Positions 63,754 through 64,000 of a DNA stretch of 64,000 bases are shown here, one piece after another (within the stretch, counting starts at the first letter, position 1; each line of letters opens with the position of its first letter). The translations under genes were made by a program, and so were the position numbers. Source of the stretch: an uncultured Pseudovibrio sp. Lineage in GTDB: Bacteria; Pseudomonadota; Alphaproteobacteria; Rhizobiales; Stappiaceae. The stretch covers positions 1-64,000 of the forward strand of contig CANMBS010000002.1 of the NCBI GenBank assembly GCA_947496145.1, read 5' to 3'. The notes under the pieces are model-generated. The model saw nothing but the letters and a program-made list of their open reading frames with translations, was not told the DNA's origin and made no database searches.

Positions 63754-64000
63754 TCAGGGTGTCTTTAAAGCTGGCACCGGGAAAATCTGATCGTAAACCC
63801 AGTTGTAAACGAAGGCATACACCAGAAAGAACACGGCAAATCCGATGTCGAGCAACAATGCCTGAATGAAACTCATCTGTAGCCACCACATGATGATCAC
63901 GATGCCGAAGCCAAGCAGCCCACCCTCAAACAAAATTGCATGCACAATGCGCATTACAACTGTCCGGGGTTGCGAACCGCGATTGGTCACATACCATTTG
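63754..64000 (-). CDS. PACE efflux transporter, 5' end beyond the window
   Basis: The visible 82 residues, read open to the window edge, are the second half of a PACE-type (bacterial transmembrane pair) protein: RIVHAILFEGGLLGFGIVI, SFIQALLLDIGFAVFFLVYAFVYNWVYD and the ending FPVP. The family has two copies of this repeat; the first must lie to the right. The GTG at 63990 is internal. PACE proteins export biocides such as chlorhexidine and polyamines. Confidence 0.8.
   Translation of the reverse strand, partial: KWYVTNRGSQPRTVVMRIVHAILFEGGLLGFGIVIIMWWLQMSFIQALLLDIGFAVFFLVYAFVYNWVYDQIFPVPALKTP

Overview
The window reads as chromosomal DNA of an alphaproteobacterium in the Hyphomicrobiales, most likely close to Pseudovibrio or another Stappiaceae. 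That placement is inferred from protein families and gene order: a PodJ-like polarity protein, FixLJ/FixK control of a cbb3 oxidase, ALA synthase (HemA), and the run murA - DUF2948 - hisD - UPF0262 - LMW phosphatase - infA - maf - yacG. No plasmid, phage or insertion-sequence genes are seen. The left edge carries one AT-rich FRG-domain gene that looks like accessory DNA.

Layout. 0.1-1.1 kb: FRG-domain protein. 1.2-9 kb: a leftward fatty-acid or acyl-CoA oxidation operon (acyl-CoA dehydrogenase, GST, thiolase, FadJ-type fusion), with a NIPSNAP gene interrupted by an in-frame TGA, a small monooxygenase-fold gene and a MerR regulator. 9.3-13.8 kb: a 1495-residue PodJL-like protein. 14-19 kb: TauE/SafE exporter with a TIGR02186 membrane protein, then the PdeM nuclease and Lhr-type helicase pair. 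19-23.7 kb: small housekeeping and unknown genes, a thioesterase, an HSL-type hydrolase and YjbQ. 23.8-30.5 kb: a two-subunit sodium:solute symporter, a LuxR-type response regulator and a giant kinase with an N-terminal symporter domain (CrbS/CrbR-like, probably carboxylate/acetate sensing).

31.9-48 kb is a complete microaerobic respiration locus: soluble haem-PAS kinase FixL, FixJ, a stand-alone receiver protein in the place where FixT-like feedback proteins can occur, a FixK-like regulator, oxygen-independent HemN, an AbrB-family membrane protein, ccoNOQP (cbb3 oxidase), fixGHIS (copper delivery and assembly) and hemA. Three TTGA-N6-TCAA boxes precede fixK, hemN and ccoN. The circuit reads: low oxygen -> FixL -> FixJ -> FixK -> oxidase, its assembly factors and haem synthesis.

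48-57 kb: a CheY-like protein, an unknown 60-residue protein, two identical tRNA-Thr(GGT) genes, a 51-residue protein, then the murA-to-yacG housekeeping run. 57-58.8 kb: a secreted 5'-nucleotidase. 59-63.7 kb: PaaX and paaABCDE, the phenylacetyl-CoA epoxidase, with strong inverted repeats in the paaA promoter region. The right edge holds the 3' part of a PACE-type efflux gene.

I found no clearly new multi-gene system. The best leads are the interrupted NIPSNAP gene, the stand-alone receiver with a long hairpin directly upstream, the unusual FixK (no N-terminal cysteine cluster, C-terminal CxxC), FixL with altered haem-pocket residues, the FRG protein at the left edge and the unknown gene divergent from the symporter-kinase.
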